Positions 1-8,129 of a stretch of 64,000 bases of DNA are shown here, piece after piece (positions within the stretch are counted from its first letter, which is position 1; every line of letters starts with the position of its first letter). The DNA comes from Alkalihalobacillus sp. AL-G (GTDB lineage: Bacteria; Bacillota; Bacilli; Bacillales; Fictibacillaceae). The DNA is taken from positions 868,001 through 932,000 of the forward strand of contig NZ_CP094656.1 in the NCBI RefSeq assembly GCF_030643805.1, written 5' to 3'. Below the pieces are notes generated by a model that worked only from the letters and a program-made list of their open reading frames with translations, made no database searches and was not told where the DNA came from. Both the position numbers and the translations under genes were made by a program.

Positions 1-1
1 A

Positions 2-1084
2 GTCGAAATTGGCGACACATTTGAGATGTACAAATATGAAAAGGTCATCATTGCGTCTGGAGTGAGTTCCTCAGTTCCCGATGTGTTTAAAATGGACTCG
101 GAATCCGATCGGATTTTCACCGCTCAAACGATTTACGAAATTGAAGAGGTACCTGAACACCTTCTCATATATGGAACGGACTACATCGCACTTGAAGCGG
201 CAACAAGCTTCCGTGCTCTTGGGTCCAGCGTAACGATCATTATGGATGAAACAGATGGATACGGTTTTGACGCTGACATTGAGAAAGAGCTTAGTAGAGT
301 GCTCAAGAAATCCAAGATTAAAGTAATGAAAAATAGTGTTGTAGATTCTGTAGAAGCGAATGATGAGCAAGTCTTCATTCACCTCACAAAGGGAGAAGAT
401 GAAAAACTCTCTGTTGAAGGCACTCATCTACTCGTTTCAGCAGGCTTTACCCCGAACACGAAGGAGATCGGCATCGATGCACTTTCCATCGAAATCGATG
501 AAAGTGGCTTTATCGTGATCAATGAACATAGTGAAACGTCGGTAAAAGGGGTTTATGCTGTCGGTGATGTTACGTTCGGTCCATCCCTTGCTGTAAAAGC
601 AATCAAACAGGGGAAAGTTGCGGCAGAACATTGTGCTGGCCGTAAAAGCGAGCTGAATCTACGTTATATTCCGACGATCGTGCATACCGCGCCGCCAATT
701 GCAACGGTTGGATTAACAGAGGCAGTAGCTGTTGGGGAAGGCTTTTCTGTGACAACTGGACAGTTTTCCATGTCTGGTAATGGGTATGCTGGGATCACTG
801 GGAAAAAGGAAGGTGTCGTAAAAGTCATCAAGGATTCTGAAACCAACCTGCTACTGGGTGTCCATATGATCGGCCACGGTGCGGTAGAAATGATTACATC
901 CGGAGTCACCGCTCTTGAGATGGCTGCTCGTGACGAGGATCTCATGTATGGATTCTTCCCACACCCCAGCTTTAACGAAGGCTGGCTTGAAGCCTTGGAA
1001 AGTCTGACAGGAGAAGCCATTCACGTAACTCCAGGTAAACAACAGAAAAAAAGCGCCGCAGAACCAGTCGGGAGCCGAGATTAA
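2..1084 (+). CDS. FAD-dependent pyridine nucleotide-disulfide oxidoreductase (5' partial)
   Basis: C-terminal three quarters of a class-I pyridine nucleotide-disulfide oxidoreductase (dihydrolipoyl dehydrogenase / mercuric reductase type). The frame is open to the window edge, so the N-terminal FAD-binding fold and redox-active CxxxxC lie outside. Visible parts are the IIASGV segment, an NAD(P)-binding Rossmann strand (LLIYGTDYIALEAA, degenerate compared with the usual GGGxxG), the second FAD motif VYAVGDV, and a C-terminal dimerisation domain ending HPSFNEGW, which corresponds to the His/Glu pair of dihydrolipoyl dehydrogenases. No lipoamide-complex genes are visible on this side, so the substrate is unknown. 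A perfect hairpin terminator follows at once. Confidence 0.85.
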   Translation, partial: VEIGDTFEMYKYEKVIIASGVSSSVPDVFKMDSESDRIFTAQTIYEIEEVPEHLLIYGTDYIALEAATSFRALGSSVTIIMDETDGYGFDADIEKELSRVLKKSKIKVMKNSVVDSVEANDEQVFIHLTKGEDEKLSVEGTHLLVSAGFTPNTKEIGIDALSIEIDESGFIVINEHSETSVKGVYAVGDVTFGPSLAVKAIKQGKVAAEHCAGRKSELNLRYIPTIVHTAPPIATVGLTEAVAVGEGFSVTTGQFSMSGNGYAGITGKKEGVVKVIKDSETNLLLGVHMIGHGAVEMITSGVTALEMAARDEDLMYGFFPHPSFNEGWLEALESLTGEAIHVTPGKQQKKSAAEPVGSRD

Positions 1085-1120
1085 AAACTACCACAGCATG
1101 TTGGATGCTGTGGTAGTTTT
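1084..1120 (+). terminator. Rho-independent terminator
   Basis: A perfect 16-bp stem (AAAACTACCACAGCAT with its complement) and a 5-base loop end in TTTT. It overlaps the last base of the oxidoreductase stop codon. Confidence 0.9.
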
Positions 1121-1191
1121 ATGGTTGGAAAAAACGTAAAATGATGCATTTTATTTATTCGTGTAATGAAAGTGTATGAAGAGCAGAAAAA

Positions 1192-1375
1192 GGGTACGAA
1201 TAGCGTCTATTCGTACCATCAAATTGGAAAAAGTGGACGTAAAGGGAACGAATAGCGTCTATTCGTACCATCAAATTGGAAAAAGTGGACGTAGAGGGAA
1301 CGAATAGCGTCTATTCGTACTATCAAATTGGAAAAAGTGGACGTAAAGGGAACGAATAGCGTCTATTCGTTCCCT
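1192..1375. repeat. Tandem array of 52-bp hairpin units (array A, about 3.5 copies)
   Basis: The core CGAATAGCGTCTATTCG recurs at 1197, 1249, 1301 and 1353, an exact 52-bp period. Each core is a palindrome (ACGAATAG, CGT loop, CTATTCGT). The outer arms vary but stay complementary in the first copy (GGTAC/GTACC) and the last (GGGAA/TTCCC). The spacer, ATCAAATTGGAAAAAGTGG plus ACGTAAAG or ACGTAGAG, is nearly invariant. The array lies between the 3' ends of two convergent genes. No protein is encoded in it. Confidence 0.9.
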
Positions 1376-1474
1376 TGATCTGCTTGTAAAATGAAAAAAG
1401 AACGATACGTAGTCTTATGCGAACTCAATTTGTACGTTCCCATGCTGATGAAACGAGCCGGGCTCGTTTCTACA

Positions 1475-2029
1475 TTATGGGTAATAAATGACCATCAAGA
1501 GGGTGCAACGTTCATCGGTAGTATTTTCATAAATGTGCTCATAGTTGGCAGAAAAGTGAAAAGCTTCATTTTCCCGTAGTCTGTGTGTTTCTCCAGCAAC
1601 AGTCAGTGTCATCTCGCCTTCATGCACGAATAAATACTCTTCAACCCCGTCTCCGTGTGCAGAACTAGTATAGATGCAGTCAGGTTCCAGCGTAACTGAA
1701 TATGCTTCAAATCGTCTTTTCGCCTCTGTCGGAAATAAGGTACGGACTTGGTATCGACCCTCATCCTCTAATAATGGTTCCACATTATCAATCTCAACCT
1801 TCGAAAATTTTGGTTTTTCTTCCTCGACAAATGAAGAAAAAGAAACCCCAAGGCCAGATGCGACTTTCCATAAGGTGCTTACGGTCGGACTGGAAACACC
1901 TCGTTCAATTTGTCCGAGCATCGCCTTGCTCACGTCGGTTAATCGTGACATCTCTTCAAGACTTAAATTCCGTTGCCTACGTATGGTTCTTATTTTATCA
2001 CCGATCATTTGATTAACTTCTTGGGACAT
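1475..2029 (-). CDS. XRE-family regulator with C-terminal cupin sensor domain
   Basis: A 184-residue transcription factor. Residues about 10-65 form a Cro/CI helix-turn-helix (SLEEMSRLTDVSKAMLGQIE, then SPTVSTLWKVA). Residues about 105-182 form a small cupin barrel with the conserved GDGVEEYLFVHEGE segment, expected to bind a metal or small ligand. The gene is transcribed away from azlCD across a 96-bp gap. Divergent XRE-cupin/AzlCD pairs are common in Firmicutes, so it probably controls azlCD and itself; this is inferred from position. The intergenic gap is AT-rich, with overlapping TATAAT-like boxes and short ATATAAC-type repeats that could be operators. Confidence 0.9.
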   Translation of the reverse strand: MSQEVNQMIGDKIRTIRRQRNLSLEEMSRLTDVSKAMLGQIERGVSSPTVSTLWKVASGLGVSFSSFVEEEKPKFSKVEIDNVEPLLEDEGRYQVRTLFPTEAKRRFEAYSVTLEPDCIYTSSAHGDGVEEYLFVHEGEMTLTVAGETHRLRENEAFHFSANYEHIYENTTDERCTLLMVIYYP

Positions 2030-2125
2030 CGTTTTTTCTCCTTGACTCGTTTGGATGTGATAACATACAATACATATAATATAACATATAACAGGATGGA
2101 AAGTTAGATAGGGAGGGGCAAATCA

Positions 2126-2842
2126 ATGAATTTAGCCGTAGCAGAAAGATTTCCGCTACCCCTTTTTCGCCAGGGGTTTAAAACTGGATTAAGCATCGCA
2201 ATCGGATTTATGCCGGTTGCATTTACTTTTGGACTTTTAGCGAAAAGCTCTGGACTTTCATTATATGAAACATTAAGCATGAGTATTTTAGTGTTCGCAG
2301 GTGCATCCCAATATATCGCACTTACTCTGATTGCTGCAGGAGTTGGCGCACTTGAGCTGATTACAACAACCTTTATCGTAAACATTCGCCACTTGTTGAT
2401 GAGCGCCTCTATCAGTGAAAAATCAGCGGACGACCCAAAATGGTTGAAGGCTTTGTACAGTTTCTTTATAACAGACGAAACCTTTTCGATAGCAGCGACA
2501 GGAAAAGATAAGATTCAGGCTGCCTATATGTTTGGCCTGGGATCAATCGCATATGGTAGCTGGGTCGTTTTTTCAGGTGTTGGCTATTTGATCGGTGCAG
2601 GACTTCCGCAAATTCTGCAGGATAGTATGGGGATTGCACTTTATGCGTTATTCATCGGATTACTCGTGCCAAGTGCAAAAACCTCAAAAAAGGTAATTTT
2701 ATTGGCTGCCATTGCAGCGGTTGTTAATTGTATTTTAACGTTTGCAACTGCAATGTCAACGGGTTGGACGATCATTATCTCAACATTGGTTTCCTCTATT
2801 TTGATTGAGATGATCTGGAAGGAGGAGACTGATCGTGCATGA
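2126..2842 (+). CDS. azlC: AzlC-family branched-chain amino acid exporter, large subunit
   Basis: A 238-residue polytopic membrane protein of the AzlC (LIV-E) family. It shows the family N-terminal segment FRQGFKTGLSIAIGFMPVAFTFG and the motif FAGASQYIALTLI with the following TTFIVNIRHLLMSAS. Together with AzlD it exports branched-chain amino acids and toxic analogues such as azaleucine in B. subtilis. A GGGAGGGG ribosome site lies about 7 bases upstream of the ATG. The downstream azlD start overlaps its end by 8 bases, indicating translational coupling. It lies divergent from the XRE-cupin gene, its likely regulator. Confidence 0.95.
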   Translation: MNLAVAERFPLPLFRQGFKTGLSIAIGFMPVAFTFGLLAKSSGLSLYETLSMSILVFAGASQYIALTLIAAGVGALELITTTFIVNIRHLLMSASISEKSADDPKWLKALYSFFITDETFSIAATGKDKIQAAYMFGLGSIAYGSWVVFSGVGYLIGAGLPQILQDSMGIALYALFIGLLVPSAKTSKKVILLAAIAAVVNCILTFATAMSTGWTIIISTLVSSILIEMIWKEETDRA

Positions 2843-3158
2843 GTCATATTTTTGGGTGATCATCGGAATGGCGGCAGTGACTTTCATTCCGCGGATGCTC
2901 CCGCTTGTTGCGTTTAAGATGGATGCGATACCGCCGTTTGTCAGAGGTGTATTGAAAAATGTCCCTTATGCGATATTAGGAGCATTGATTTTTCCTGGGA
3001 TTATTACGTTCAATGAAAATATCTGGATGGGCATAATCGGAGCACTGACGGCATTTATCGCCGCCTATTTTGGGGCTAGCCTGGTCATCATTGTGTTATG
3101 CTCAATTGTTGTTCTTGGTTTGGTAGGATTCGTGTTCACACACTTTTCTCTTTTGTAA
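2835..3158 (+). CDS. azlD: AzlD-family branched-chain amino acid exporter, small subunit
   Basis: A 107-residue protein with three to four membrane segments of the AzlD family, including the FIPRMLPLVAF motif near the N terminus and a C-terminal hydrophobic run. It starts at GTG (2835) with GGAGGAG about 8 bases upstream, inside the azlC reading frame. The ATG four bases further on is in another frame and is not used. It acts with AzlC as a two-component permease in the cytoplasmic membrane. No strong terminator follows directly; the next small gene may be co-transcribed. Confidence 0.95.
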   Translation: MHESYFWVIIGMAAVTFIPRMLPLVAFKMDAIPPFVRGVLKNVPYAILGALIFPGIITFNENIWMGIIGALTAFIAAYFGASLVIIVLCSIVVLGLVGFVFTHFSLL

Positions 3159-3289
3159 TTGTTCCAAAGATGATATAGTGAAACTACTTGAACAGCCGTT
3201 CAAGAAAGGCATTGATTACAGGGTATTTTAGATACAGCTAAATGGATTCACAGAACGTTTGAAACGAAATTGAAAGGGAGCTGTGAGCA

Positions 3290-3421
3290 ATGACATTACT
3301 GGTTCGTTATCTCGTGATAGGGCTTTTTTCAATTACAGCTGTGTCCATAATTGCTTTCCAATCGGTAGAAATATTTCAAGCATTCATGGAAACCTTCTTT
3401 TATGACATAAGAAAAAAATAA
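3290..3421 (+). CDS. Small single-pass membrane protein, function unknown
   Basis: A 43-residue frame (MTLLVRYLVIGLFS..., ending FYDIRKK) preceded by GAAAGGGAG about 7 bases before the ATG and followed at once by a terminator hairpin. Residues about 4-30 are hydrophobic with a positively charged C-terminal tail, so it is probably a membrane peptide. It follows azlD by 131 bp. I do not recognise a family; the good ribosome site and terminator support a real gene. Confidence 0.55.
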   Translation: MTLLVRYLVIGLFSITAVSIIAFQSVEIFQAFMETFFYDIRKK

Positions 3422-3436
3422 AGCGTTTTCACACTA

Positions 3437-3460
3437 AGAGCTCAGTGACAGCTCTTTTTT
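3437..3460 (+). terminator. Rho-independent terminator
   Basis: AGAGCT and AGCTCT arms flank a 7-base loop and are followed by a six-T run. It ends the small membrane-protein transcript. Confidence 0.75.
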
Positions 3461-3547
3461 CTTTTCCAAAAAAGTTGGTGGCAATCGGTTTTTCTTTAAT
3501 TGCCATTGGGGAAACTATAATAGAATTTTAGAAAAGGAACTGATACC

Positions 3548-4417
3548 GTGAAACTGATAGCGATTGATATGGATGGGACTCTCGTTAACAATGAGATGAC
3601 AATTAATAAAGACAATGTAGACGCAATCAAACAGGCACAGCAATCTGGAATTGAAGTGGTGATTGCAACAGGTAGATCGTATGATGAAGCGATAACGCCT
3701 GTAAAAGAAGCGGGATTGACACTTCCGATCATCTGTATAAATGGTGCTCAGTTCCGTTCTTCAGAGGGTGAAGTGTTAGATAGCATCCCTATTTCAACAA
3801 AAGTATATGCGGACACGGCCAAAGTACTTGAAGCTCATTCAATCTATTATGAGCTATATACGAATAAAGGGACGTATAGCAATGATGGAGAAATGGCAAT
3901 TGATATTATTGTAGACATCATTCTCAGTTCAAACCCGGAGCTGCCGGAACAAAAGGCTCGTGAGCTCGCCGAATACCGTGTTCGAAACGGGCGGTTGGAA
4001 ACTGTGGAAAGCTACAGTTCGGTTCTGGATGACCCAGAGCTTGAGATTTATAAATTACTAAGCTTTTCAAGAAATGAGGAAAACCTAAAAAGTGCATTCA
4101 ACTCGCTGCTAACTTTTAAGGAGTTGGCGATAAGCTCATCTGCAAAAGACAACATTGAGATTACACATCGGGATGCACAAAAAGGAATTGCGCTTCAAAA
4201 CTATGCCGAGAAATTGAAAGTCGATATGAAAGAGGCTATGGCAATCGGAGACAATTACAATGATGTATCGATGTTCGAACTCGTCCATCACAGTGTAGCG
4301 ATGGGGAATGCTGTTGAAGATATTAAAAAGCTTTGTTCATTCACTACGAAAACGAATGATGAAAGCGGCGTCGCCCATGCGATTCAAACTTTTTTGACAG
4401 AGGATAAGGCGTTCTGA
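3548..4417 (+). CDS. Cof-type HAD-superfamily phosphatase
   Basis: A 289-residue cytoplasmic hydrolase of the Cof subfamily (HAD class IIB). Motif I is AIDMDGTLV at residues 4-12 (nucleophile Asp and acid/base Asp), motif II is VVIATGRS near residue 37, and motif IV is AIGDNYNDVSMF near residue 236. The C2 cap sits between the core motifs. It probably dephosphorylates sugar phosphates or cofactors such as FMN or pyridoxal phosphate; the substrate cannot be told. The start is GTG at 3548 with AAAGGAAC 8 bases upstream. It is convergent with the phosphonate transporter operon and shares a bidirectional terminator with it. Confidence 0.92.
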   Translation: MKLIAIDMDGTLVNNEMTINKDNVDAIKQAQQSGIEVVIATGRSYDEAITPVKEAGLTLPIICINGAQFRSSEGEVLDSIPISTKVYADTAKVLEAHSIYYELYTNKGTYSNDGEMAIDIIVDIILSSNPELPEQKARELAEYRVRNGRLETVESYSSVLDDPELEIYKLLSFSRNEENLKSAFNSLLTFKELAISSSAKDNIEITHRDAQKGIALQNYAEKLKVDMKEAMAIGDNYNDVSMFELVHHSVAMGNAVEDIKKLCSFTTKTNDESGVAHAIQTFLTEDKAF

Positions 4418-4430
4418 TTCAATTAGTAAT

Positions 4431-4462
4431 AAAAGGGGTGCCTGTCTGAAGGCGCCCCTTTT
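4431..4462. terminator. Bidirectional terminator
   Basis: AAAAGGGGTGCC pairs with GGCGCCCCTTTT with one wobble. T-rich and A-rich flanks allow it to work for both the HAD gene and the convergent phn operon. Confidence 0.85.
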
Positions 4463-4469
4463 ACATTTC

Positions 4470-5273
4470 TTATACAATTCGCTTACGTACAGCAGAACTA
4501 AAGTAATCAATCACACTTACAAATATGATAATGACAAGTAAGATCATTCCGACTTCATCCCAGTTACGGTTTCTCGATGAGATGACGAGCAATGTACCAA
4601 TACCGCCAGCACCGATAATACCGAGGATTGTCGATGCACGAACATCAATTTCGAACCGATAGATGGCATAGGACATGAATTCAGGAATAACCTGTGGCAT
4701 GATTCCGTAAAAGAAGATCTGAATCTTATTGGCTCCGTTCGCCTCCATCGCTTCCACGACGTTCATATCAATTGATTCGATGACCTCTGAATAAAGTTTA
4801 CCAAGCATACCGATCGAGTGAATGGCAATCGCAAGGACACCGGCAAATGCACCAGGACCAATCGCAACGACGAAGATCAATGCAAGCAAGATTTCTGGGA
4901 AGGTTCGGTCTGCATTTAGGATCCATTTCCCTAACGTATTGAAAAAAGGGTTTCGGTTAATATTCGCTGCAGCCAGGAACCCGAAAGGTACAGCAAGTAT
5001 CGCTGCCATGAACGATCCAGCGAACGCAATGAACAGTGTTTCCATCATATAGTTCAATACTTTTTCCGCAAAGGTGAAATCGGGGTTGAGAAGCTTCGGG
5101 ATCACGCGATCGATGTTATCGATTGTCCGTTGGCTGAAGATTCGCCCCCACGGTATTGGCAACGTTGCAAACGACCAAATAAAGAGAGCTAAGAAACCAA
5201 GCCCGAATCCGTAGTTTCTTATGATCTTCAAGGGATTTTTTTGCGGTTTAGGAGGTAGCGCAGTGTTCATCAT
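4470..5273 (-). CDS. phnE: Phosphonate ABC transporter permease (second PhnE)
   Basis: A 267-residue PhnE-type membrane permease with about six transmembrane segments. It carries the binding-protein-dependent transport loop near residues 170-190 (EAMEANGANKIQIFFYGIMPQ) and the family ending RASTILGIIGAGGIG. It pairs with the neighbouring PhnE paralogue to form the channel of a phosphonate/phosphate-ester importer. Its start overlaps the end of the upstream phnE by 4 bases. It is the last gene of phnD-phnC-phnE-phnE, read leftwards, and ends at a shared terminator. Confidence 0.93.
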   Translation of the reverse strand: MMNTALPPKPQKNPLKIIRNYGFGLGFLALFIWSFATLPIPWGRIFSQRTIDNIDRVIPKLLNPDFTFAEKVLNYMMETLFIAFAGSFMAAILAVPFGFLAAANINRNPFFNTLGKWILNADRTFPEILLALIFVVAIGPGAFAGVLAIAIHSIGMLGKLYSEVIESIDMNVVEAMEANGANKIQIFFYGIMPQVIPEFMSYAIYRFEIDVRASTILGIIGAGGIGTLLVISSRNRNWDEVGMILLVIIIFVSVIDYFSSAVRKRIV

Positions 5274-6082
5274 ACGAGTCCCCTCCTTACTTTGTTACTA
5301 ATATAATCGACAATGACAACGATGACGAATGTTATAACGATAATCGTACTTACGTTCTGATAGCTCAAGAAATTCATCTGCTGACGCAGAATCAGTCCGA
5401 TTCCACCTGCGCCAACAAATCCGAGTACAACAGAAGCACGTACGTTGATTTCGAAAACATATAACGTGAACGATACGAATTGCGGCAATACCTGTGGAAC
5501 GACTGCATACCAGATTACTTGTAGCGTGTTCCCTCCGGAAGCCCGTACCGCTTCAAGTGGATTCATGTCAATGGATTCGACCGTTTCACTGATAAGCTTT
5601 GCGAGAATTCCAAGTGAAAAGATAATCAACGCAACAATCCCAGGGAATACGCCAATTCCAAACAATCCGACAAACACAACGGCAAGAATCAGCTCTGGAA
5701 TCGTACGCATTATATTCAGAAACATTTTGATAAAGTTGTAAAGAAACTTATTTTGAACGATATTATTTGCAGCAAGTAAGCTGAAGGGAATACATAAAAT
5801 ACCTGCGATCGTTGTAGCTACAAATGCCATTTTAAGCGTTTCAAGAAGCTTTTCCCATACCACACCTGCATATGCCCAATTCGGAGGAAAAAGCTGAACG
5901 ACCATGTTCCATACGTTCGCAAAAAAAGCTTGGTCAAAGCGTAAAACAGAAGCATTTGTCATGTAAGAACTAAGGATGTATAGTACAAGAACAATGACCA
6001 TGATCACGTTCATCCTTAATTTTGTTTTACTAGAGACGAGGCTTGCCGGAACACGATGAGTTGGATTAAGGGGCTTCGACAT
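5270..6082 (-). CDS. phnE: Phosphonate ABC transporter permease (first PhnE)
   Basis: A PhnE-family permease of about 270 residues from the MSKPLNP start. It shows the EAVRASGGNTLQVIWYAVVPQ coupling loop and RASVVLGFVGAGGIG. An in-frame ATG lies nine codons further upstream (6109), but the purine-rich AAGGAAG just before 6082 fits that start better. Either way the gene overlaps the end of phnC, so translation is coupled. Sequence divergence from the following phnE suggests a heterodimeric channel. Confidence 0.92.
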   Translation of the reverse strand: MSKPLNPTHRVPASLVSSKTKLRMNVIMVIVLVLYILSSYMTNASVLRFDQAFFANVWNMVVQLFPPNWAYAGVVWEKLLETLKMAFVATTIAGILCIPFSLLAANNIVQNKFLYNFIKMFLNIMRTIPELILAVVFVGLFGIGVFPGIVALIIFSLGILAKLISETVESIDMNPLEAVRASGGNTLQVIWYAVVPQVLPQFVSFTLYVFEINVRASVVLGFVGAGGIGLILRQQMNFLSYQNVSTIIVITFVIVVIVDYISNKVRRGLV

Positions 6083-6854
6083 TCTCTTCCTTGCCCCCCC
6101 GCATATCATCCTCTTTTATCGGACGACCGTAAATTTCTTCGAACGTTCGTTCGTTCACTTCGCTTGTAGGTCCATCAAAAACGACTTCACCTGCTCGCAT
6201 TCCGATAATCCGATCAGCATATTCCATCGCCATATCGATAAAGTGAAGGTTGACAATCGTCGTAATGTTGTCCTCTTGATTGATTTTCTTCAAATACTGC
6301 ATCACTTGATGGGAAGTCGGTGGATCAAGACTTGCTACTGGTTCATCAGCAAGTACTACGTTCGGCTGCTGTGTCAATACACGTGCAATCGATACGCGCT
6401 GCTGTTGTCCACCACTAAGCTGATCGGCCCGCGAATAGATCTTTTCCTCGATATTGACCCGCTTCAAGCTTTCATAGGCAAGTGCCATATCCTTTCTAGA
6501 GTAGAGGTTCAAAATACTTTTCAACGTTCCAGTATGACCAAGACGACCTGAAATGACATTTTTCATAACGGTAGAACGTTTTACGAGATTGTAACTTTGA
6601 AAGATCATTCCGACCTTTGTACGTAGTTTACGAAGGTTTTTCCCATTATAATCGAGTATGTTCTCATCATCTACGAGTAATTCACCTTCAGTAGGTGTGA
6701 CCAAGCGGTTGATACTTCGAATGAATGTCGATTTCCCTGCTCCTGACAAACCGACAATGACTACGAATTCGCCTTCTTTGATCTTTACATTTATATCCTT
6801 CAATCCTTGTGTTCCATTCGGATAAACTAGTGATAAATCCTTGAATTCTATCAT
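6066..6854 (-). CDS. phnC: Phosphonate ABC transporter ATPase PhnC
   Basis: A 262-residue ABC ATPase from ATG 6854, chosen because AAGGGGAG lies 5 bases upstream; an ATG eight codons earlier lacks such a site. It shows Walker A GLSGAGKST near residue 35, signature LSGGQQQRVSIAR, Walker B VVLADEPVASLD and the H-loop VNLHFID. It energises import through the two PhnE permeases with PhnD as the binding protein. It lies 188 bp downstream of phnD, separated by a hairpin that probably lowers its expression relative to phnD. Confidence 0.94.
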   Translation of the reverse strand: MIEFKDLSLVYPNGTQGLKDINVKIKEGEFVVIVGLSGAGKSTFIRSINRLVTPTEGELLVDDENILDYNGKNLRKLRTKVGMIFQSYNLVKRSTVMKNVISGRLGHTGTLKSILNLYSRKDMALAYESLKRVNIEEKIYSRADQLSGGQQQRVSIARVLTQQPNVVLADEPVASLDPPTSHQVMQYLKKINQEDNITTIVNLHFIDMAMEYADRIIGMRAGEVVFDGPTSEVNERTFEEIYGRPIKEDDMRGGKEENVEAP

Positions 6855-7000
6855 TTTAACTCCCCTTATCATGAACAAAGCTGTTGGCTGACATTACGGA
6901 TATCAGCATTTACTGGTATCAGTCAGCCTACAGCTTATGATCTTTAAGTATTATCTTAAGTACAGGGTTACTTGCTAGTTTTCTATCATTTATATGTAGA

Positions 7001-7026
7001 AAAAAGGGAGAAGGGTGGCTCCTCCC
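7001..7026 (-). terminator. Attenuating terminator between phnD and phnC
   Basis: On the minus strand a GGGAG/CTCCC stem is followed by TTTTTT, 17 bases after the phnD stop. Partial read-through would give more PhnD than transporter core, as is usual for binding-protein operons. Confidence 0.65.
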
Positions 7027-7042
7027 GAACAATCTTTACGGT

Positions 7043-7954
7043 TTATAGATCATCAACAGAAATTGATTCTTGGAACTTTTCGTAAGTACTGCGGACTACA
7101 TCGTACTCTTTATCTTCAGCTTCAATGATTGCATCCCAGCTATATACGTCGTTCATGATCTGGATCATTTCTTCATCTTCATTGAATGAAAGGAAGGTTT
7201 CTTTGATTTTTTGTACGAATTCATCATCAAGTTCTTCCGTAACAGAAATCGTGTCGTTCGGAATTTCATCCGTATATGCGACAACCTTCAGCTTTTCCAT
7301 TACGTCAGGATAATCTTCTTCGACTGTTGTACGAGCATCGTCAAATGTAGTTGCTACGTCAGCGTCCCCTTCGTAAACCGCGATGATTGCGCTATCGTGC
7401 GAGCCTGCTTCAACAGTTGTCTTGAAGAAGCCAGATTGGACATCTTTTACTTCAAACTTGTCCATGATTTGAGCAGCAGGGAATAAAAACCCACTTGTAG
7501 ATGTCAAATCAGGTATTGCCCACGTTTTATCCTTCATATCTTCAATAGAATCGATTCCAGAATCAGCGCGTACAACGTATTGTGCTTTGTATGTACCGCT
7601 CCCATAACGTTCGGACTTCAAAATTACTTCTACGTTATGCTTCTCATTTGCAAGAACGTAACCGAATGCTGGCAAGAACCCGACTTGCACTTGGTTACTA
7701 CCCATTGCTTCCACGAGTGCAGAGTAGCTTGTCATTACCTTACCCTCTACTTCAATACCAAGTTCTTCACCGAGCTTGTCGGCGAGAGGCTTGACTGTGT
7801 CTGCGATTTTATCAGAATCTTGAGATGGTACGAATCCCATGATGATTTTTTCTGGAGTTCCGCCATTGCCTCCGTTAGAACCACCGCTTGTGCCGCATGC
7901 TGTCAATCCAATCGTTAACAGGGCTGCAAACAACAAAGCAAAAACCTTTTTCAT
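7043..7954 (-). CDS. phnD: Phosphonate-binding lipoprotein PhnD
   Basis: A 303-residue substrate-binding protein. The signal peptide MKKVFALLFAALLTIGLTAC ends in a lipobox with the lipidated Cys at 20, followed by a Gly/Ser/Asn linker. The mature part has the PhnD-type opening KIIMGFVPSQDSDKIAD and the central segments MGSNQVQVGFLPAFGYV and DLTSTSGFLFPAAQIMD, typical of the phosphonate/phosphite/phosphate-binding family. It is anchored outside the membrane and feeds PhnEE/PhnC. It is the first gene of the operon. No phosphonatase or C-P lyase gene is in the window, so the ligand (2-aminoethylphosphonate, methylphosphonate, phosphite or phosphate) is not settled. Confidence 0.93.
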   Translation of the reverse strand: MKKVFALLFAALLTIGLTACGTSGGSNGGNGGTPEKIIMGFVPSQDSDKIADTVKPLADKLGEELGIEVEGKVMTSYSALVEAMGSNQVQVGFLPAFGYVLANEKHNVEVILKSERYGSGTYKAQYVVRADSGIDSIEDMKDKTWAIPDLTSTSGFLFPAAQIMDKFEVKDVQSGFFKTTVEAGSHDSAIIAVYEGDADVATTFDDARTTVEEDYPDVMEKLKVVAYTDEIPNDTISVTEELDDEFVQKIKETFLSFNEDEEMIQIMNDVYSWDAIIEAEDKEYDVVRSTYEKFQESISVDDL

Positions 7955-8029
7955 TCCCTTTTCCCCCTAGAAAAAAATTTAGTACAACACTTTGATTATG
8001 CTATAATTCTGCAAATTTTACCATACAAA

Positions 8030-8055
8030 TTTACATAATTTACACTATTTTAACA
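8030..8055. promoter_or_regulatory. Candidate PhoP-type repeats upstream of phnD
   Basis: TTTACA at 8030, TTTACA at 8039 and TTAACA at 8050 resemble Bacillus Pho-box hexamers, TT(A/C/T)ACA. The second and third are 11 bp apart, as in known boxes; the first is out of phase. They lie between the divergent phnD and HAD promoters. A minus-strand TTGTAT with a TATAGC 17 bp downstream could be the phnD promoter. Confidence 0.35.
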
Positions 8056-8063
8056 ACATTTTT

Positions 8064-8092
8064 TTGCGATAGGGTTGTAGAAGCATTATAAT
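8064..8092 (+). promoter_or_regulatory. Sigma-A-type promoter of the HAD gene
   Basis: TTGCGA (8064-8069) and TATAAT (8087-8092) are separated by 17 bp, 38 bp upstream of the HAD hydrolase start. Confidence 0.65.
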
Positions 8093-8129
8093 AGCTAGGA
8101 GTTAAGGGGTTGAATATTTTTTATAAGGG

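Noticed and set aside
1192-1375. CRISPR-like repeat array
   Set aside because: The whole 52-bp unit is conserved, including what would be the spacer, and no cas gene is present.
1391-1579. 62-codon plus-strand frame
   Set aside because: It lacks a ribosome site and runs antisense into the cupin regulator gene.
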